This document shows, one piece after another, positions 44,668-47,295 of a DNA stretch of 47,295 bases. The notes beneath the pieces were generated by a model that worked only from the letters and a program-made list of their open reading frames with translations, searched no databases and had not been told where the DNA came from. Source of the stretch: Salinarimonas ramus (GTDB lineage Bacteria; Pseudomonadota; Alphaproteobacteria; Rhizobiales; Beijerinckiaceae); NCBI RefSeq assembly GCF_014645695.1, contig NZ_BMMF01000005.1, positions 2,501 through 49,795 of the forward strand, in the 5' to 3' direction. Every line of letters starts with the position of its first letter. The first letter of the stretch is position 1. The translations under genes and the position numbers were made by a program.

Positions 44668-45249
44668 TCATTCCGCGAAGGGCTCGGTGCGGAAGGCGGC
44701 GGATGCCATCAGCAGGCGCCGTCCGTCCGCGAGGCGCGATCCGGAGGAATCGAGCACGCCCGTGAAGACCGGGTACGCGATCGCCGCGCGTACGATGACG
44801 ACCTGCCCGGCCTGGCTGCGCTCGAACGTGAAGGCGTCGTCGTCGAACTCGCCCTCGTCGGTCACCACCGAGCCGAACGAGATCCCGCTGAAGTCGCTGA
44901 AATTCCGCACGTCGAGCCGCAGCGTGCCCTCGCAGTCGAACAGGGCGACGACGCGCGAGCAGACCTCGGCGCGGAAGGCCTCCTCCAGCTGCGCCGGATC
45001 GTTGACGCCGGGATTGTCGTTCTGGAACTGCCCCGTGTAGATCCGCCGGGCGGAATCGTGCAACGCGGTCTCGAGGACCTGCTGCGTCCAGAAGACGATG
45101 GCGCTCTCGACGATTGCGAACAGCAGGGCGAAGAACGGGATCGCCACGAAGGCGAACTCGATCGCGGTGGCGCCGTCCTCGTCTCGACGGAATCGCTTGA
45201 CGAAACCCAGCCGAAACCGGCGGCGGGACGGACCGTGCTCGAGCGGCAT
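44668..45249 (-). CDS. TadE-like pilus assembly protein
   Basis: 193 residues. DEDGATAIEFAFVAIPFFAL is the TadE helix with the conserved Glu, followed by a periplasmic domain with two cysteines (EVCSRVVALFDCEG). The start at 45249 (MPLEHGPSRRR) is chosen because the upstream 15 residues are not conserved. It is the first gene of the two-gene TadE/TadF set. The 128-base upstream spacer is relatively AT-rich and likely holds its promoter. Confidence 0.87.
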   Translation of the reverse strand: MPLEHGPSRRRFRLGFVKRFRRDEDGATAIEFAFVAIPFFALLFAIVESAIVFWTQQVLETALHDSARRIYTGQFQNDNPGVNDPAQLEEAFRAEVCSRVVALFDCEGTLRLDVRNFSDFSGISFGSVVTDEGEFDDDAFTFERSQAGQVVIVRAAIAYPVFTGVLDSSGSRLADGRRLLMASAAFRTEPFAE

Positions 45250-45377
45250 GGCTGCACCTCGATGACCAGAGCTCGCGGTGCCGTATGGGCGCACCGCGCC
45301 TTTGACCGAGGCTTAGCGCGCAAAGCTTTCCGTTCGGTTGCGCTCGATTGTGAGATTCCGTTGTATTCGATGGAAAA

Positions 45378-46424
45378 TCAGCGGGGAATCAGCGCCCAGT
45401 AGTCGAGATCGAGGATCACACCCTCGGCATAGCCTTCCCCCTCGCGCAGCGGGAAGTCGGCGCAGCCGCGGTTCTTCACCGCCACAGTGCGCAGCCGGAG
45501 CGCACCGATGTCGTCGCGCCCTTTCAGCGGGCAGGTCGCGATCACCTCGCTCCAGGCGCTCACCGTGTCGCCCGCGAAGAGCGGCGCCACGTGACGCCCC
45601 GCGTTGATCGCGGCCACCGTGAACGCGTTGGCGAGCCCGTTGAAGGACAGCGCGCGCGCGAGCGAGATCACGTGCCCGCCATAGATCAGCCGCTTGCCGA
45701 AGCGGCCCGCCGAGGCCGCCATCTGGTCGAAATGGACGCGCGCCGTGTTCTGGTAGAGGCGCGTGGCGATCTGGTGCTCCGCCTCCTCCACCGTCATGGC
45801 GTCGACGTGGTCGATCCGCTCGCCTTCCTCGTAGTCGTCGAAGCGATCGGCCGAGCCGGCGAGATCGAAGTCGTAGCTGTCGATCGTCAGCCGCGGGGCG
45901 TGGCGTGCGATCTCGTCGGCGGGAACCACGCTCGCGAGCTGGGGCACCTGCGCCTCCGGCGCCGGCGAGGCGGGATCGCGCTTCCTCACCAGCACCCAGC
46001 GGCAATAGGAGAGCACGCGCTCGCCCTTCTGGTTGAAGCCGGTGGTGCGCACGTAGACGACACCCGTCTCGCCATTCGAGCTCTGCTTGAGCCCGATCAC
46101 CTCGGAGACGGACCAGAGCGTGTCGCCCGCATAGACCGGGGCCAGGAAGCGCCCCTCCGCATAGCCGAGATTGGCGACCGCATTGAGCGAGACGTCGGGC
46201 ACCGTCTTGCCGAAGACCGTGTGGAAGACGAGGAGATCGTCGAGCGGCGCGCCGTCGTAGCCGATCGCCTCGGCGAAGGGCGCCGAGGAATTCACGGCGA
46301 AGCGCGAGCCGTAGAGGCCCGTGTAGAGCGCCTGGTCGCCGGTGGTCAGCGTGCGCGGGGTCGCGTGGCGGATCGTCTCGCCGAGCGTGAAATCCTCGAA
46401 GAAGCGACCCTGGTTCGTCTTCAT
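45378..46424 (-). CDS. mch: Mesaconyl-CoA hydratase (MaoC-like double hot-dog), ethylmalonyl-CoA pathway
   Basis: 348 residues with two MaoC-type halves. It begins MKTNQGRFFEDFTLGETIRH, then LYTGLYGSRFAVNSSAPFAE, ANLGYAEGRFLAPVYAGDTL, and in the second half RVHFDQMAASAGRFGKRLIY and NAGRHVAPLFAGDTVSAW. This arrangement is that of the hydratase that turns mesaconyl-C1-CoA into beta-methylmalyl-CoA when C2 or C1 carbon is assimilated without isocitrate lyase. The ATG at 46424 has GGAGG eight bases upstream. A 12-base palindrome lies immediately before that site. Confidence 0.87.
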   Translation of the reverse strand: MKTNQGRFFEDFTLGETIRHATPRTLTTGDQALYTGLYGSRFAVNSSAPFAEAIGYDGAPLDDLLVFHTVFGKTVPDVSLNAVANLGYAEGRFLAPVYAGDTLWSVSEVIGLKQSSNGETGVVYVRTTGFNQKGERVLSYCRWVLVRKRDPASPAPEAQVPQLASVVPADEIARHAPRLTIDSYDFDLAGSADRFDDYEEGERIDHVDAMTVEEAEHQIATRLYQNTARVHFDQMAASAGRFGKRLIYGGHVISLARALSFNGLANAFTVAAINAGRHVAPLFAGDTVSAWSEVIATCPLKGRDDIGALRLRTVAVKNRGCADFPLREGEGYAEGVILDLDYWALIPR

Positions 46425-46437
46425 GATCCGACCTCCG

Positions 46438-46449
46438 GCACACGTGTGC
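46438..46449. promoter_or_regulatory. 12-base palindrome upstream of mesaconyl-CoA hydratase
   Basis: GCACACGTGTGC is a perfect palindrome ending 14 bases before the start codon and directly abutting the ribosome site. It could be an operator or an RNA stem affecting initiation. Confidence 0.4.
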
Positions 46450-46547
46450 GGCGCTGCGCGCGCGTGCCCGATCTCGCGCGCACCGGGCGCCGGGGTCAAG
46501 CGGGGCGGGATCGGTAAATGGGAGGGGGCCGCGCTCGGGGCCTCGTC

Positions 46548-47295
46548 TCAATCGCCCTGGATGCGCTCGGCCGACAAGGCGAGGTCGTCCCGGTGCACCA
46601 TGGCGTCGCGCCCGCGAAAGCCGAGGATCGCCTCGATCTCGCTCGTCTTGCGCCCGGCGATGCGGCTCGCGTCCTCGCGGTCGTAGGCGACGAGGCCGCG
46701 GGCGACCTCGCGTCCACCCTCGTCGCGCACGCACACGGCGTCGCCGCGGGCGAAGGCGCCCTCGATGCGCGTGACGCCGGCGGGCAGCAGGCTCGCCCCC
46801 GCGCGCAGCGCCTTGGCCGCGCCGGCATCGACGACGAGCGTCCCGCGGGGCTCGAGCGCGCCGGCGATCCAGGTCTTGCGGGCCCGCTCGGGCGAGGATT
46901 GCGGCGAAAACCAGGTGCAGCGCGCACCCGCCGCGATGGCCGAGAGCGGGTTCTTCGCGCCCCCGTGCGCGATGAGCATGGTCGCGCCCGCGCCGGTGGC
47001 GATCTTCGCGGCCTCGATCTTGGTGCGCATGCCCCCGCGCGAGAGCTCGGAGGCGGCGCCGCCCGCCATGGCCTCGATCTCGGGCGTGATCCGCTCGACG
47101 AAGGGGATGTGCCGCGCCGACGGGTCGCTCGTCGGCGGGGCGGTGTAGAGGCCGTCGATGTCGGAGAACAGGACGAGCAGGCCCGCGCCGATCATGGCGG
47201 CGACGCGGGCAGCGAGCCGGTCGTTGTCGCCGTAGCGGATCTCGGTGGTCGCCACCGTGTCGTTCTCGTTGACGACGGGCACGGCGCGCATCTCG
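46548..47295 (-). CDS. proB: Glutamate 5-kinase, 5' end outside the window
   Basis: First step of proline synthesis. The visible 248 residues hold part of the kinase domain ([55 protein letters not shown]) and the C-terminal PUA domain ([20 protein letters not shown] to about the end). The frame is open to the right edge, so about 120 N-terminal residues are missing. On this strand it lies upstream of mesaconyl-CoA hydratase with 123 bases between. Confidence 0.93.
   Translation of the reverse strand, partial: EMRAVPVVNENDTVATTEIRYGDNDRLAARVAAMIGAGLLVLFSDIDGLYTAPPTSDPSARHIPFVERITPEIEAMAGGAASELSRGGMRTKIEAAKIATGAGATMLIAHGGAKNPLSAIAAGARCTWFSPQSSPERARKTWIAGALEPRGTLVVDAGAAKALRAGASLLPAGVTRIEGAFARGDAVCVRDEGGREVARGLVAYDREDASRIAGRKTSEIEAILGFRGRDAMVHRDDLALSAERIQGD

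Overview
This 47.3 kb window is very GC-rich and almost fully coding. It looks like chromosomal DNA of an alphaproteobacterium of the order Hyphomicrobiales (Rhizobiales). The pointers are the FYDLDRDPVVSPYTG-type TIGR02300 protein beside a tRNA-Ala and aroA-cmk, the dapF-mtaB pair, paired imelysin and DUF1513 proteins, a HWE histidine kinase, and a mesaconyl-CoA hydratase of the ethylmalonyl-CoA pathway. A Methylobacteriaceae- or Salinarimonadaceae-like host would fit, but genus is not claimed. I see no phage, insertion sequence or CRISPR array. The first gene (M23 peptidase) and the last (proB) are cut by the window edges.

Layout. 1-10 kb is mostly housekeeping: M23 peptidase, AEC carrier, gluQRS, an AlkA-type glycosylase, mtaB and dapF. 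It also holds an orphan MbcA/ParS-type antitoxin, a DUF1194 von Willebrand protein, cmk, an aroA-like gene that has lost nearly all EPSP-synthase active-site residues, TIGR02300, and tRNA-Ala(GGC). 10.5-16.8 kb is a peptide-type ABC operon with a divergent LysR regulator and a shared operator region. 16.8-19.5 kb holds a YkvA protein and an imelysin/DUF1513 pair.

19.6-30.9 kb reads as one regulon. A hydantoinase diverges from a GntR/FCD regulator. Next come a VOC protein, a complete peptide-type ABC importer, a second family-5 binding protein with no signal peptide, and a TRZ/ATZ-like amidohydrolase with an altered metal site. The core GTGTATAC lies between -35 and -10 of both the hydantoinase promoter and the promoter of the VOC/ABC operon. 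This suggests one GntR-controlled system for import and ring opening or deamination of a cyclic amide or N-heterocycle. It is the best candidate here for an undescribed system; the substrate is unknown.

31-39.5 kb carries a DUF421 protein and, on the minus strand, an AMP-dependent acyl-CoA ligase followed by a LivG-LivH-LivM-binding protein-LivF importer. This looks like uptake coupled to CoA activation of a carboxylic acid. Two long inverted REP-like elements with covarying stems sit inside this operon. 39.6-47.3 kb holds a triple-PAS HWE kinase, a secreted SH3b protein with a probable I78 protease-inhibitor domain, upp, a TadE/TadF-like pair, mesaconyl-CoA hydratase and the 3' part of proB.

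Functional calls rest on motifs and family knowledge recalled while reading; no database search was run.
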